Positions 6,748 through 14,691 of a stretch of 37,562 nucleotides of DNA are shown here, one piece after another; position 1 is the stretch's first letter, and each line of letters starts with the position of its first letter. A program made the translations under genes and the position numbers. The stretch is from Treponema sp. (lineage in GTDB: Bacteria > Spirochaetota > Spirochaetia > Treponematales > Breznakiellaceae), in contig WQWU01000023.1 in the NCBI GenBank assembly GCA_009785215.1, forward strand, positions 1 to 37,562, in the 5' to 3' direction. The notes under the pieces were generated by a model that did no database searches, was not told the origin of the DNA, and saw only the letters and a list, made by a program, of their open reading frames with translations.

Positions 6748-8910
6748 ATGGCGTCTAAAAACGTGTTAAATGATCCATATTTCCGCGAAGACCCTGGAGC
6801 CGGAATACAGCGTGTATCGGTTCATGGGTTTGATCTGGAAAAAAACTTTTCCATATGGAAAGCCTGGCGTACAAACGACGGGCGGGTTCTTCCGAATGCA
6901 AACAGCGGTTATGAGCTTGTTAATGATCCGTTCGAAACTGGCAGTTTAATTAAACTTACCTCTTATTTTGATCCGTCTTTGGCTGGTAAAGCTTTTGGCG
7001 GATATGGCATGAGAGCATCAATTAATCCTGCTTTGGAAATTGATAATCAAACATTTGTAGAGTTTGATCTTTACTATCCAAAAAGCGCTGTTGGAAAATA
7101 TATGAGATTTGAAATCTGGTCAACATCTACAGGAGGCGAAGGTTTCCAGGGTGAGGCTGGCTTTCCCGGTAATAACAGAACCCAGGTTTATATAAGGACA
7201 TCGGACATTGAAAGTCTTGCGCAGATAAAACCTGAATGGATAGGGTTTCATAACGGCGAAACCTGGTATAAAAAAGCCATTTGTGCGATAACGCCTGTTT
7301 CATCGGGAAGCTGGGATTTTCTTAATATCGATTTACATACAGAGATGGGCATCAAACTTGAAAATGATCAGCTTTTAATCGGTAATATCCGGATTACAAA
7401 AGGAGACAAAAACGGCGTTCCGATACCCGATATTATAAATGAAAAAAATTATTCCGAAGTTGAACCTATCCGGAAAAAATATAATGCAGATAATGGTTAT
7501 TTTTTAATGGGTACTGTCAGGCCAAGAACCAAAACATCTGCACAATTTGATGTAAATTCTTTAATGGGGTATCACTTTGAAATTATTGTAGATGAAAATA
7601 ATTTAAAACCGGAATGTCATGTTAGGCCGCCTAAATGGCTCATGGAAGAATTTCCAAAATTTAAATTTAAATATGACGGCGAAGGTTCTGAATGGGATAT
7701 TCCTACTCAGATATTTACTGCAATAAGGGATGCAGGTGATTATAAAATACATGGTCACTGTCTTGCGTGGATTAATCAGTCTCCTCCATGGATGAGGCAG
7801 ATATTGCCTGAAAATGTAACATCGATGCAGTGGAATTCAGACGGTTTATATTTTACCGGCGGCACAAATGCAATAGGGCCGTATTTAAAGGTTAATAAAA
7901 ATACTGCAAGGCGCATTTATTTTAACCATATACTTTATGAAATGCGGCATTTAATGTCTACAGATGAAAGATACGGTTCAAGTAAGGAACGCGGTATAAT
8001 TCCGTTCCATTCATTCGATATTGCCAATGTAGAAATACATGAAAGCCGCCACAGCACAATTACCAAAGAGCATCCCAATGAATGGAAAGCTGCGCTTAGG
8101 CACGTTTCATGGCTTATGGCAATGTCAGATAACGAAATCGGAGACATAAGGCAGAATTACATTTACCTGCTTTATAAATTTGCGCATATTGCCGTTCCCA
8201 ATGCGCAGATGGCGGAAAAATACAAAGCCGGGTATAACGATCCGGAAATTGTTCCTGAATATATGAAGCTGGATAATCATGATGATAACGGTTGTATCGA
8301 TGCCTTTGTTCTGGAAAAACAGCCCATACTTGTTTACAACGATTACGAAATTAATGTTTGGTCAAAAATGAAAGTTGCCTACAACATGATCACAGAAGTT
8401 AACACAGCATGGAGAACAGATCCGCTGTATGACGGCAGAAACCTGATTGAATGTATGGGTATTCAGGGTCATAGTGTTGTTAATCCGACTATTGCAAGCC
8501 AGAATCAGCGTTCGGTTGCGCTGCTTGCAGACCTTATCGAAGACGGATTACTGGATTCAATCTGCTATTCAGAACTTGATATAAAGCAGCCGGACGGCGC
8601 TCCCGGCGGCGAAGCTCTTGCACCCTCTGTTTTGAATCAGAAACAGGCGGATGCAATCGGGTATCAGTATGCTCTTTTCTTTAAAATATTCGAAAAATAC
8701 AAAAAATATATTGACCATGTAATTATCTGGAGCCCCTTTGGTTCAAGCTGGATGAATAGTTATGTGTTTTTTGATCATGAACAAAATGCAAGCCAGGCTT
8801 ATTATGCAATAATGGAACCGGATAAATTTATCCAGGGGCATTCTTATCTGGATGAATATTTTGAAGGCGAATACGAAAGAATAAAAGCCGATCCTAAACC
8901 CGAAGTATAA
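6748..8910 (+). CDS. GH10-like xylanase without signal peptide
   Basis: A 720-residue protein with a C-terminal GH10 barrel. Family motifs seen are ENNLKPE, IHGHCLAWINQSPPWM (in place of the usual GHtLvWHsQtP.W), FDIANVEIHES, and the nucleophile strand ICYSELDIKQPDG (Glu609). The residue after the motif Asn427, normally the acid/base Glu in VVNEA, is Val428, with Glu429 one place later; the usual active-site His after the Trp is Ile. Residues 1 to about 230 form an extra N-terminal domain, possibly a beta-sandwich carbohydrate-binding module. No signal peptide is visible, so it may act in the cytoplasm on imported xylo-oligosaccharides, or be exported by another route. It ends at a bidirectional terminator. 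Confidence 0.85.
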   Translation: MASKNVLNDPYFREDPGAGIQRVSVHGFDLEKNFSIWKAWRTNDGRVLPNANSGYELVNDPFETGSLIKLTSYFDPSLAGKAFGGYGMRASINPALEIDNQTFVEFDLYYPKSAVGKYMRFEIWSTSTGGEGFQGEAGFPGNNRTQVYIRTSDIESLAQIKPEWIGFHNGETWYKKAICAITPVSSGSWDFLNIDLHTEMGIKLENDQLLIGNIRITKGDKNGVPIPDIINEKNYSEVEPIRKKYNADNGYFLMGTVRPRTKTSAQFDVNSLMGYHFEIIVDENNLKPECHVRPPKWLMEEFPKFKFKYDGEGSEWDIPTQIFTAIRDAGDYKIHGHCLAWINQSPPWMRQILPENVTSMQWNSDGLYFTGGTNAIGPYLKVNKNTARRIYFNHILYEMRHLMSTDERYGSSKERGIIPFHSFDIANVEIHESRHSTITKEHPNEWKAALRHVSWLMAMSDNEIGDIRQNYIYLLYKFAHIAVPNAQMAEKYKAGYNDPEIVPEYMKLDNHDDNGCIDAFVLEKQPILVYNDYEINVWSKMKVAYNMITEVNTAWRTDPLYDGRNLIECMGIQGHSVVNPTIASQNQRSVALLADLIEDGLLDSICYSELDIKQPDGAPGGEALAPSVLNQKQADAIGYQYALFFKIFEKYKKYIDHVIIWSPFGSSWMNSYVFFDHEQNASQAYYAIMEPDKFIQGHSYLDEYFEGEYERIKADPKPEV

Positions 8911-8963
8911 AAAAAGCTGCCCAATCTGACCGCTTTTAAGCGATCAGGCGGACAGCCCTTTTT
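8911..8963. terminator. Bidirectional intrinsic terminator, repeat family copy 2
   Basis: An A-run, GCTG (8916-8919) with CAGC (8953-8956), CTGA (8926-8929) with TCAG (8944-8947), an inner CGCT/AGCG around 8931-8942, and a T-run (8959-8963). It separates the convergent GH10-like and membrane-protein genes and closely matches 463-516. Confidence 0.78.
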
Positions 8964-8983
8964 GCAGTTAACTAATAAATTAA

Positions 8984-9385
8984 TTAGTTAGTATTTCTCG
9001 CTGATGTAATAAGTGCGCCGAGTACCATTAAGTGTGTTGCAACTGTTGCTAAGTACGTAAGACCAAACTGGTTGAAGTCTTTAAATAATCCAATAACATC
9101 AACAATAACAATGAAGACTGCATACACGATAATTACGATTAACATCAATAATTCGATTCTTGGAATTGCAATCTTAAATAATTTCAGTAATAATAATGCA
9201 CCTGCGATTACTCCAATGACTGCTAAAACGATGGTGAAAATAGGACCAAGTCCACTACTACTTGTTCCAAAAATCGCTACAGACATGTCGTTAAAGTCGC
9301 CTTTTTTGTCAAAACCCAATATCCCGTTTACAAAAAGATACAGGGCAGCCGCGATGTACAGTAAAAAATTACCAATTCTATCCAT
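8984..9385 (-). CDS. Small integral membrane protein, four predicted helices
   Basis: I do not recognise the function. The 133 residues contain four hydrophobic segments: about 6-24, 45-70, 76-100 and 108-128. A polar DKKGDFND loop follows the first. The start ATG has a good AGGAGG site 9 nt upstream. A promoter with TATAAT (9411-9406) precedes it and shares its -35 region with the divergent Nif3-like gene. The 3' end meets the bidirectional terminator. Confidence 0.75.
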   Translation of the reverse strand: MDRIGNFLLYIAAALYLFVNGILGFDKKGDFNDMSVAIFGTSSSGLGPIFTIVLAVIGVIAGALLLLKLFKIAIPRIELLMLIVIIVYAVFIVIVDVIGLFKDFNQFGLTYLATVATHLMVLGALITSARNTN

Positions 9386-9405
9386 AAATTAAATCCTCCT
9401 GCCTT

Positions 9406-9456
9406 ATTATACACTATTGCTGTTATATTGTAAGTAGGCGAAAAGTGTGATATAAT
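9406..9456. promoter_or_regulatory. Overlapping divergent promoters sharing one -35 region
   Basis: Rightward: TTGTAA (9428-9433), 17-nt spacer, TATAAT (9451-9456) with an extended TGA. Leftward: TTACAA (the complement of the same 9433-9428), 16-nt spacer, TATAAT (9411-9406). The two polymerase sites overlap, so they should compete. Confidence 0.7.
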
Positions 9457-9462
9457 CATTTT

Positions 9463-10236
9463 GTGAACACAGCTTTAACAACAGAAAAATTAGACACTTT
9501 TTTTAAAAGTTTTCTTGATCTAGATGGCTTGGCGTCTGCAGACAGTTCTTTAAACGGAATTCAGGTTGATAATGACGGCGCCCCTGTAAAAAAAATAGCC
9601 TTTGCTGTTGATGCAGCCATGGAAACATTTGAACAGGCAGCGGCTTTAGGCGCCGGTATGGTTTTTGTTCATCATGGGCTTTTTTGGGGTGCGCCGCTTA
9701 GGATAGCGGGAAATTTGCGGAAACGCATTAATTTCCTTTTAAAACATAATATTTGTTTGTATGCAGTGCATCTGCCTTTGGATCAGCACCCAAAGTTCGG
9801 GAACAATGCTGTTTTGGCAGAGCTTTTAGGGCTGGAAAATATCGAGCCTTTCGGCGCATATCACGGCAAAAAAATCGGTTACAAGGGAACTTTCCCCAAA
9901 CCTGTAACGATAGACGAAGTTGTAAAAAAAATCAGTTTTAACGGAAGACCGCCTGCTGGTTTTTTCCCTTTCGGAAAAAAAGAGTGCGCAACTGCAGCAA
10001 TAATGTCAGGCGGTGCTGCGGACAGCGCAAGGGATGCTTTGGAAGACGGCGTAGATTTGTTTGTTACAGGCGAACCCTCGCATAGTATTTATCATGACTG
10101 TCTGGAAGGAAAAATGAATATGGTCGCAGGCGGTCATTATTCAACCGAGGTTTGGGGGCTTCAGGCTGTCATGAATCATTGTAAAACAGAGCTTGGTTTG
10201 GATGCCGAATTTCTGGATATTCCTACCGGATTATAA
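9463..10236 (+). CDS. Nif3-like dinuclear metal centre protein
   Basis: A 257-residue member of the Nif3/YbgI/DUF34 family, toroidal hexamers with a two-metal site. Some members are annotated as GTP cyclohydrolase 1 type 2, but the cellular role is unsettled. Metal-ligand motifs are visible: VHHGLFWG near residue 70, VHLPLDQHP near 105, and GGHYSTE near 225. The start is GTG, chosen because it follows the -10 by 6 nt. There is no ribosome site, so translation is probably leaderless from a GTG. lspA follows 21 nt later with its own ribosome site and is likely cotranscribed. Confidence 0.88.
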   Translation: MNTALTTEKLDTFFKSFLDLDGLASADSSLNGIQVDNDGAPVKKIAFAVDAAMETFEQAAALGAGMVFVHHGLFWGAPLRIAGNLRKRINFLLKHNICLYAVHLPLDQHPKFGNNAVLAELLGLENIEPFGAYHGKKIGYKGTFPKPVTIDEVVKKISFNGRPPAGFFPFGKKECATAAIMSGGAADSARDALEDGVDLFVTGEPSHSIYHDCLEGKMNMVAGGHYSTEVWGLQAVMNHCKTELGLDAEFLDIPTGL

Positions 10237-10257
10237 TATTTTATTTGGAGTAAATAA

Positions 10258-10824
10258 ATGAAAATTTTTTCTAAAGAGATTTTTACCAAAGATTGTTTTC
10301 AAAAGCATAAGGTTTTGCCGTTGTCGCTTACTGCTTTTGTAATTCTTCTGGATCAGATTACCAAGGCAATTATTGTTTTATTAAAACCGGATTTTGGGTT
10401 AATAAAAGATGTATTTGATAACGGCTTTTTATGGATTTGGCATGTACGGAACAAAGCCATCGCTTTCAGCATCGGCGAAAACCTGCCGGAGGTAATTAAA
10501 CCTGTCCTTTTTATTATTGTTCCCATTTTGGTTTTGGTTTTTCTCATATGGTATTATTTTAGATCCGAAGAATTTACGCAATTACAGCGTTGGGCTGCAG
10601 CAGGTATTATAGGCGGCGGTCTTGGTAATATAACAGACAGGATTTTCAGGCCGGATGGAGTAGTAGATTTTATCAGCGTAAACTTTTACGGTTTTCTTGG
10701 GTTTGACCGCTGGCCTACTTTTAATGTCGCAGATTCTTCTGTTGTTGTTTGCTGTATAATACTGCTTGTCTCCATGTTTATTCCCGAAAAAAAATCTTTG
10801 GCAAAGGAAGAGATAAATGAATAA
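10258..10824 (+). CDS. lspA: Lipoprotein signal peptidase (signal peptidase II)
   Basis: Membrane aspartic protease that removes signal peptides from prolipoproteins after lipidation, fitting a window with several lipoproteins. Length 188. Family motifs are present: LLDQITKAII, VRNKAIAFSIG, GGGLGNITDRIFRPDGVVDF with the first catalytic Asp in TDR, and FNVADSSV with the second. Four membrane segments are visible. A TTGGAG site precedes the ATG. The stop overlaps the next gene by 8 nt. Confidence 0.95.
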   Translation: MKIFSKEIFTKDCFQKHKVLPLSLTAFVILLDQITKAIIVLLKPDFGLIKDVFDNGFLWIWHVRNKAIAFSIGENLPEVIKPVLFIIVPILVLVFLIWYYFRSEEFTQLQRWAAAGIIGGGLGNITDRIFRPDGVVDFISVNFYGFLGFDRWPTFNVADSSVVVCCIILLVSMFIPEKKSLAKEEINE

Positions 10825-11116
10825 AAAAGTAAACACCTTATTATTTATTCTTGGAGCTACTTTTTTTAATGTTATAATTGCCGTAATCAGCTTTATATTG
10901 CTGTTAATTCTTTATGCGTCTTTTATTGTTCCAAGGTTATCCGGCGGAGCTCAATCATGGGCTTTTTCACTTATATTTTTGTCTTCCATAGCTATTTCCA
11001 TTTTAGTTTACCGCATAGCGCTTAAATTCCTGCTTGCCAGGATAAATGTAGAAAAATATTTTGATCCTCTTTTTGTCAGAAGGAATATAAAAAAACCGCC
11101 TTCACGGCCTGAATAA
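10817..11116 (+). CDS. Small two- to three-helix membrane protein downstream of lspA
   Basis: A 99-residue protein I do not recognise. Hydrophobic stretches lie at about residues 7-36, 46-65 and possibly 60-72, followed by a basic tail (RRNIKKPPSRPE). It overlaps the end of lspA by 8 nt, with GAAGAG just ahead of the ATG, which suggests translational coupling. Its 3' end overlaps the end of the convergent Aat-like gene by 15 nt, so no terminator separates the two. Confidence 0.7.
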   Translation: MNKKVNTLLFILGATFFNVIIAVISFILLLILYASFIVPRLSGGAQSWAFSLIFLSSIAISILVYRIALKFLLARINVEKYFDPLFVRRNIKKPPSRPE

Positions 11117-11821
11117 TTGTACAAAGCGCTCAGGTGAAATATCTACAGCGCCGAAACCGGTTTTATAATCCAGAGGCATTCCAAGATCAAAAAAAGAAAA
11201 ACCGTTTTCTTTAAGATAATAAGCAGTTAATATGATCTGGACAGTTCCGGCATTATCTTCATCGTAAAACCCGGAATAACTGGTATAAACTTTCCCGCAG
11301 ACTACGCCGAATTCTCCTGCGGCAAATTTGCCGTTCCGGTATAGCGCAAAAGAAAAAGGATAGGGTTTTGAACAGGGAACGAGGGGCGAATTATGAGATA
11401 TGTCAGATATTTCTCTGATTTTTTTTATATTTTCCACCAAAGGAGGGGTAAGCCAGTCACAGCCGTGTTTTTCTACACATCGATCTATTATATAATCAAA
11501 ATCAGCATTAGCTCTTAATTCATAACGGTTTAACAGCCGTCGTATCGATTTTTTAACATGAAGATTTTCAAAAAACAGGGCAGATCTTACCAGGTGCAGT
11601 TTTGGTAAAAGAATGTAAAACGGGTCTTCGTCCTCCTGTGCCATGTTCATGGACATAACCAGAAACCCTGCTTCCATCAGATTTGCTATAAAATCGGGGT
11701 TAAAATCTCCGGCTAGACAAAATTCTTCGTTGTAGTTTGATGCCAGCATTGCATCTACGACCTTATGGCAATCGTCCTCCGGTGATATATATATGTATCC
11801 GGACGTATATTTTAACTCCAT
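11102..11821 (-). CDS. Divergent Aat-like leucyl/phenylalanyl-tRNA-protein transferase homologue
   Basis: A 239-residue protein resembling Aat, a GNAT-fold enzyme that adds Leu or Phe to the N-terminus of N-degron substrates. Matching parts are the N-terminal CLAGDFNPDFIANLMEAGF (compare the family's GLLAvGGDLsp..L..AY..G) and the C-terminal AAGEFGVVCGKVYTSYSGF, then FFDLGMPLDYKTGFGA (compare the family's D.Q..t.Hl.slGA). Several usual residues differ, so substrate or activity may have changed; a general aminoacyl-transfer role is also possible. A GAGG site lies upstream of the ATG. It is divergent from rpmH. Confidence 0.65.
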   Translation of the reverse strand: MELKYTSGYIYISPEDDCHKVVDAMLASNYNEEFCLAGDFNPDFIANLMEAGFLVMSMNMAQEDEDPFYILLPKLHLVRSALFFENLHVKKSIRRLLNRYELRANADFDYIIDRCVEKHGCDWLTPPLVENIKKIREISDISHNSPLVPCSKPYPFSFALYRNGKFAAGEFGVVCGKVYTSYSGFYDEDNAGTVQIILTAYYLKENGFSFFDLGMPLDYKTGFGAVDISPERFVQLFRP

Positions 11822-11858
11822 TCGTTAATACCTCATTAATATTTAAAGAGCCGGGCTA

Positions 11859-11887
11859 TTGACCATTTTTCATGTTTATTTTAAACT
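11859..11887 (+). promoter_or_regulatory. Promoter of rpmH
   Basis: TTGACC (11859-11864), 17-nt spacer, TAAACT (11882-11887). It gives a leader of about 65 nt containing the palindrome at 11918-11935 and the GGAG ribosome site. Confidence 0.65.
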
Positions 11888-11917
11888 AAAAATCGGTTTT
11901 TGTATTAAAAGAAACTT

Positions 11918-11935
11918 GATTTGCTAAAGCAAATC
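11918..11935 (+). promoter_or_regulatory. Perfect palindrome in the rpmH leader
   Basis: GATTTGCT (11918-11925), AA, AGCAAATC (11928-11935). In RNA it is a 7-bp hairpin about 12 nt before the ribosome site; in DNA it could be an operator. No T-run follows, so it is not a terminator. Confidence 0.5.
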
Positions 11936-11958
11936 TTAGATATATAGGAGAAGATACC

Positions 11959-12114
11959 ATGAAACGCACTTATCAACCCAGTAAAGTAAAGAGGAACCGT
12001 AAATTTGGGTTCCGTGCCCGCATGAAGACCAGGGGCGGACGGCTTGTATTAAAACGCAGAAGGGCAAAAGGACGCATAAAACTATCGGTTTCAGACGAGA
12101 AAAAGCCTTATTAA
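11959..12114 (+). CDS. rpmH: Ribosomal protein L34
   Basis: 51 residues starting [20 protein letters not shown], the diagnostic L34 sequence, followed by the basic LKRRRAKGR core. It is part of the large ribosomal subunit. The C-terminal [11 protein letters not shown] tail extends beyond the usual RKRLS end. The ribosome site is GGAG at 11947. It begins the conserved rpmH-rnpA-yidD-yidC-jag cluster. Confidence 0.97.
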   Translation: MKRTYQPSKVKRNRKFGFRARMKTRGGRLVLKRRRAKGRIKLSVSDEKKPY

Positions 12115-12121
12115 AAATGAA

Positions 12122-12490
12122 TTGGCTTGTTATGCAAGCCTGGGCTCTTTGCGCTTTAGGCGGGAAGAGCATTTAAAGAGAAAGAAGGAGATTCGGGAGG
12201 TTTTTGGCAGGGGAAAACGGTACAGTTGTCAGGGAGCTAAACTTTTTGTTTTAAAGAATAACCTGTCATATAACCGTATTTGTTTTACTTTTTCCAAATC
12301 ATTTGGGAATGCTGTTTCCAGAAATCGAGCCAAACGCCTTGGCCGTGAAGCCTACAGGCTGATAAAAGCCGGACTTGCAGGGGGATACGATTTAATTTAT
12401 CTGGCCTATCCGGAAGATAAAAAGTCAACTTTTTCAGGCAAAAACGGACAACTTAAATTTCTTTTTACAAGAGCTGGTTTAATAAAATGA
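12122..12490 (+). CDS. rnpA: Ribonuclease P protein component
   Basis: Basic protein subunit of RNase P, which matures the 5' ends of tRNAs. Family features are [18 protein letters not shown] at the N-terminus and the RNA-binding motif [14 protein letters not shown] near residues 65-80. The start is uncertain: no ATG is in frame near the N-terminus and no Shine-Dalgarno site is seen. The annotated TTG at 12122 is the longest choice; CTG at 12140 or TTG at 12149 would give the lengths usual for the family. It is probably coupled to rpmH, which ends 7 nt earlier. It overlaps yidD by ATGA. Confidence 0.93.
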   Translation: MACYASLGSLRFRREEHLKRKKEIREVFGRGKRYSCQGAKLFVLKNNLSYNRICFTFSKSFGNAVSRNRAKRLGREAYRLIKAGLAGGYDLIYLAYPEDKKSTFSGKNGQLKFLFTRAGLIK

Positions 12491-12762
12491 AGTATATAGC
12501 GCTTATTATTATTCGATTTTATCAATATGTTATTTCTCCGCATTTTCCGCCGGCTTGCAGGTATTATCCAAGCTGTTCGGTTTATGCTTACGAAGCTATC
12601 GGCAGGTTTGGGTTTTTGCATGGTTCTTTTTTGGCTGTAAAACGGATTTTGCGCTGTCATCCTTTTTATCGCGGCGGTTATGACCCTGTTCCCGAACAGA
12701 CTGTTCCTGAACAGACTGTTCATGGATTTAGATTAACAGAAAATTTATTGCTAAGGAAATAA
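12487..12762 (+). CDS. yidD: Membrane protein insertion efficiency factor
   Basis: A 91-residue YidD-family protein that helps membrane insertion alongside YidC. The family core is complete: [20 protein letters not shown], then CSVYAYEAI, and [15 protein letters not shown]. It starts within the rnpA stop (ATGA overlap). The C-terminal tail after DPVP is unusual: EQTV-PEQTV is encoded by a tandem array of palindromes at 12686-12721. Confidence 0.93.
   Translation: MKYIALIIIRFYQYVISPHFPPACRYYPSCSVYAYEAIGRFGFLHGSFLAVKRILRCHPFYRGGYDPVPEQTVPEQTVHGFRLTENLLLRK
12686..12721 (+). repeat. In-frame tandem palindrome array in yidD
   Basis: CTGTTC-CC-GAACAG-A-CTGTTC-CT-GAACAG-A-CTGTTC: two full dyads with 2-nt centres plus an extra arm. 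It encodes the repeated PEQTV in the dispensable tail of YidD. Confidence 0.75.
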
Positions 12763-12763
12763 A

Positions 12764-14671
12764 ATGGAAAGAAATACAATCATTGCTATAGTGTTATCCT
12801 GTGTTGTGCTGATTGCTTCATTTATGTATCAGAGTTATAGAATGACGCAGATTCAGGAAGCGCAGGCGAATGCAGCCGAATCAAACATTTCATCTGTTCA
12901 GGATGTATTGCAGGATTCACCTGCTGCGCAGGATGGGAACCTGTCCGGCAGCCGCCAGTCTGACATTGATACCCGTCAGGCGGAAATATTAGCGGCTGAA
13001 CTTCGTCAGGAAGAACTCAGGCAGGCGGAGCTTCGTAATGCCGCCGCACTAGAAGCGCAGATACCTTTACAGGATGTTATCATAGATACTGATTTATTTA
13101 CTGTTACCCTTACTAATATGGGCGGCGATATTACTTCTTTTAAATGGAAAGATGTCAGAAATAATACTAATGTAGAATTAATTTTAACAGGCGCGATGGA
13201 TGCGTCGATGCAAGCATCAGGGATGCAAGTTTCACGGGCTTTTTCTATCGCTTTTGGCGATCACAATGCAGAGCCAATTTCTTCCAACTTTAATGTAAAC
13301 CGTTTATCAAATTATTCTGTAGAATTTTACCGTGATTTTTCTTCGCCTGCTGCAAATGCAGGTACAGACGGAAGATTCCGTTTAACAAAACGTTATGATT
13401 TTATACCAAATGAATATATGTTCAGATTAACAGTAATTCTGGACGGCGGGTTCTCTGTTCCCGGATTTAATTTTGCAGGCAATGCCTATACATTGTCTTT
13501 TGGCCCTCAGATTGGCCCCAGTTTTATAAAACTTGATAACCTGTACGATTACCGTCATTATTTTACATTTACTAACGGCAAACGCAGAAATGCAAAAGTT
13601 AATGACATTATAGATAATCGTCCGGCATGGGCTGCAATCTCCGGCAAATACTTTGTTTTTATTGCAAGACCTTTGCTTGCACAGTACAGTTTTAATTTTT
13701 CAGAAAAAGCCGAACCCGGACTTGTTTCCGCTTCCCGGCTGAATATAATAAGACCTTCTGCCAATGTGTCAAAAGTAGAAGATGTTTATCAATTTTATTT
13801 GGGGCCGAAAACCCAGGAAACACTGGCTGTCTATAATACCGGCAGAAATGAATTCGGCATAAGCGATGCCAATATGGTAGAAGCCGCAAGCGCCCGCGGA
13901 TTCTGGGGAATTTTCTCTCCGCTGGAAAGAATCTTAAAATGGTTTTTACTTTTCTTTTATGGAATTGTTCATAACTACGGTATTGCAATTATTCTGCTTA
14001 CATTGTTAATTAAGATTCTTTTCTTCCCGTTAACAAAAAAAGGATCCGAAGCTACATTGCGGATGCAGGCGCTTGCTCCCAAGATTAAGGAAATTCAGGA
14101 AAAGTACAAAAGTGATCCGCAGAAGCTGCGCGTAGAAATGGGAAAATTTTATCAGCAGGAAGGTTATAATCCAATTTCCGGATGCCTCCCCATGCTGCTC
14201 CAGCTTCCAATATTTATTTCCATGTATCAGTTATTTAACAATCATTTCGATTTACGCGGAGCAGGATTTATTCCCGGGTGGATTCCGGATTTATCTGTGC
14301 CGGAATATATCGTGCAATTTGATAGTTTCACCGTGCCGATTTTTGGATGGACAGCGTTAAGGGCATTGCCGTTTATCTATGTAGCATCCCAATTGCTTTA
14401 CGGTAAAGTAACGCAAATGCCGGGGCAGCAGTCGAATACCCAAATGAAGATGATGTTATATGTTATGCCTATAATCTTCTTTTTCATTTTATATGATGTT
14501 CCGTCCGGACTGCTGATATACTGGATTTTCTCCAATATTCTTACGCTTGTTCAGCAGCTGATTATAAACAGATTTGTTATGGCAAAACGCGCGGCATTAG
14601 CGCAAGAGCAGGCACAATTAGCGCCGGAGCCGAAGATAGCCCCGGGCAAAAAGAAAAAGAAAAAATTTTAG
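12764..14671 (+). CDS. yidC: Membrane protein insertase YidC
   Basis: The 635-residue Oxa1/YidC insertase of Gram-negative type. An N-terminal membrane anchor (about 6-23) is followed by an A/Q/E-rich spacer and the large periplasmic P1 domain (about 100-370). The C-terminal insertase core begins at LERILKWFLLFFYG and includes YGIAIILLTLLIKILFFPLT, then LPMLLQLPIFISMYQLF and IIFFFILYDVPSGLLIYWI. The tail is lysine-rich (KKKKKKF), as in forms that contact ribosomes. A short in-frame repeat, DASMQASGMQ (residues 146-155), holds a palindrome. A good AAGGA ribosome site lies upstream. Confidence 0.96.
   Translation: MERNTIIAIVLSCVVLIASFMYQSYRMTQIQEAQANAAESNISSVQDVLQDSPAAQDGNLSGSRQSDIDTRQAEILAAELRQEELRQAELRNAAALEAQIPLQDVIIDTDLFTVTLTNMGGDITSFKWKDVRNNTNVELILTGAMDASMQASGMQVSRAFSIAFGDHNAEPISSNFNVNRLSNYSVEFYRDFSSPAANAGTDGRFRLTKRYDFIPNEYMFRLTVILDGGFSVPGFNFAGNAYTLSFGPQIGPSFIKLDNLYDYRHYFTFTNGKRRNAKVNDIIDNRPAWAAISGKYFVFIARPLLAQYSFNFSEKAEPGLVSASRLNIIRPSANVSKVEDVYQFYLGPKTQETLAVYNTGRNEFGISDANMVEAASARGFWGIFSPLERILKWFLLFFYGIVHNYGIAIILLTLLIKILFFPLTKKGSEATLRMQALAPKIKEIQEKYKSDPQKLRVEMGKFYQQEGYNPISGCLPMLLQLPIFISMYQLFNNHFDLRGAGFIPGWIPDLSVPEYIVQFDSFTVPIFGWTALRALPFIYVASQLLYGKVTQMPGQQSNTQMKMMLYVMPIIFFFILYDVPSGLLIYWIFSNILTLVQQLIINRFVMAKRAALAQEQAQLAPEPKIAPGKKKKKKF
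13207..13218 (+). repeat. Short palindrome inside yidC
   Basis: GATGC-AA-GCATC, flanked by two further GATGC copies (13199-13203 and 13222-13226). The same 12-mer occurs at 4234-4245 in the leuS promoter dyad. Confidence 0.55.
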
Positions 14672-14691
14672 TTCTTAAGGAGATATAATAG

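Noticed and set aside
11859-11958. Replication origin next to rpmH
   Set aside because: rpmH is often near oriC, but I see no DnaA-box cluster (TTATCCACA-like) and no dnaA gene here.
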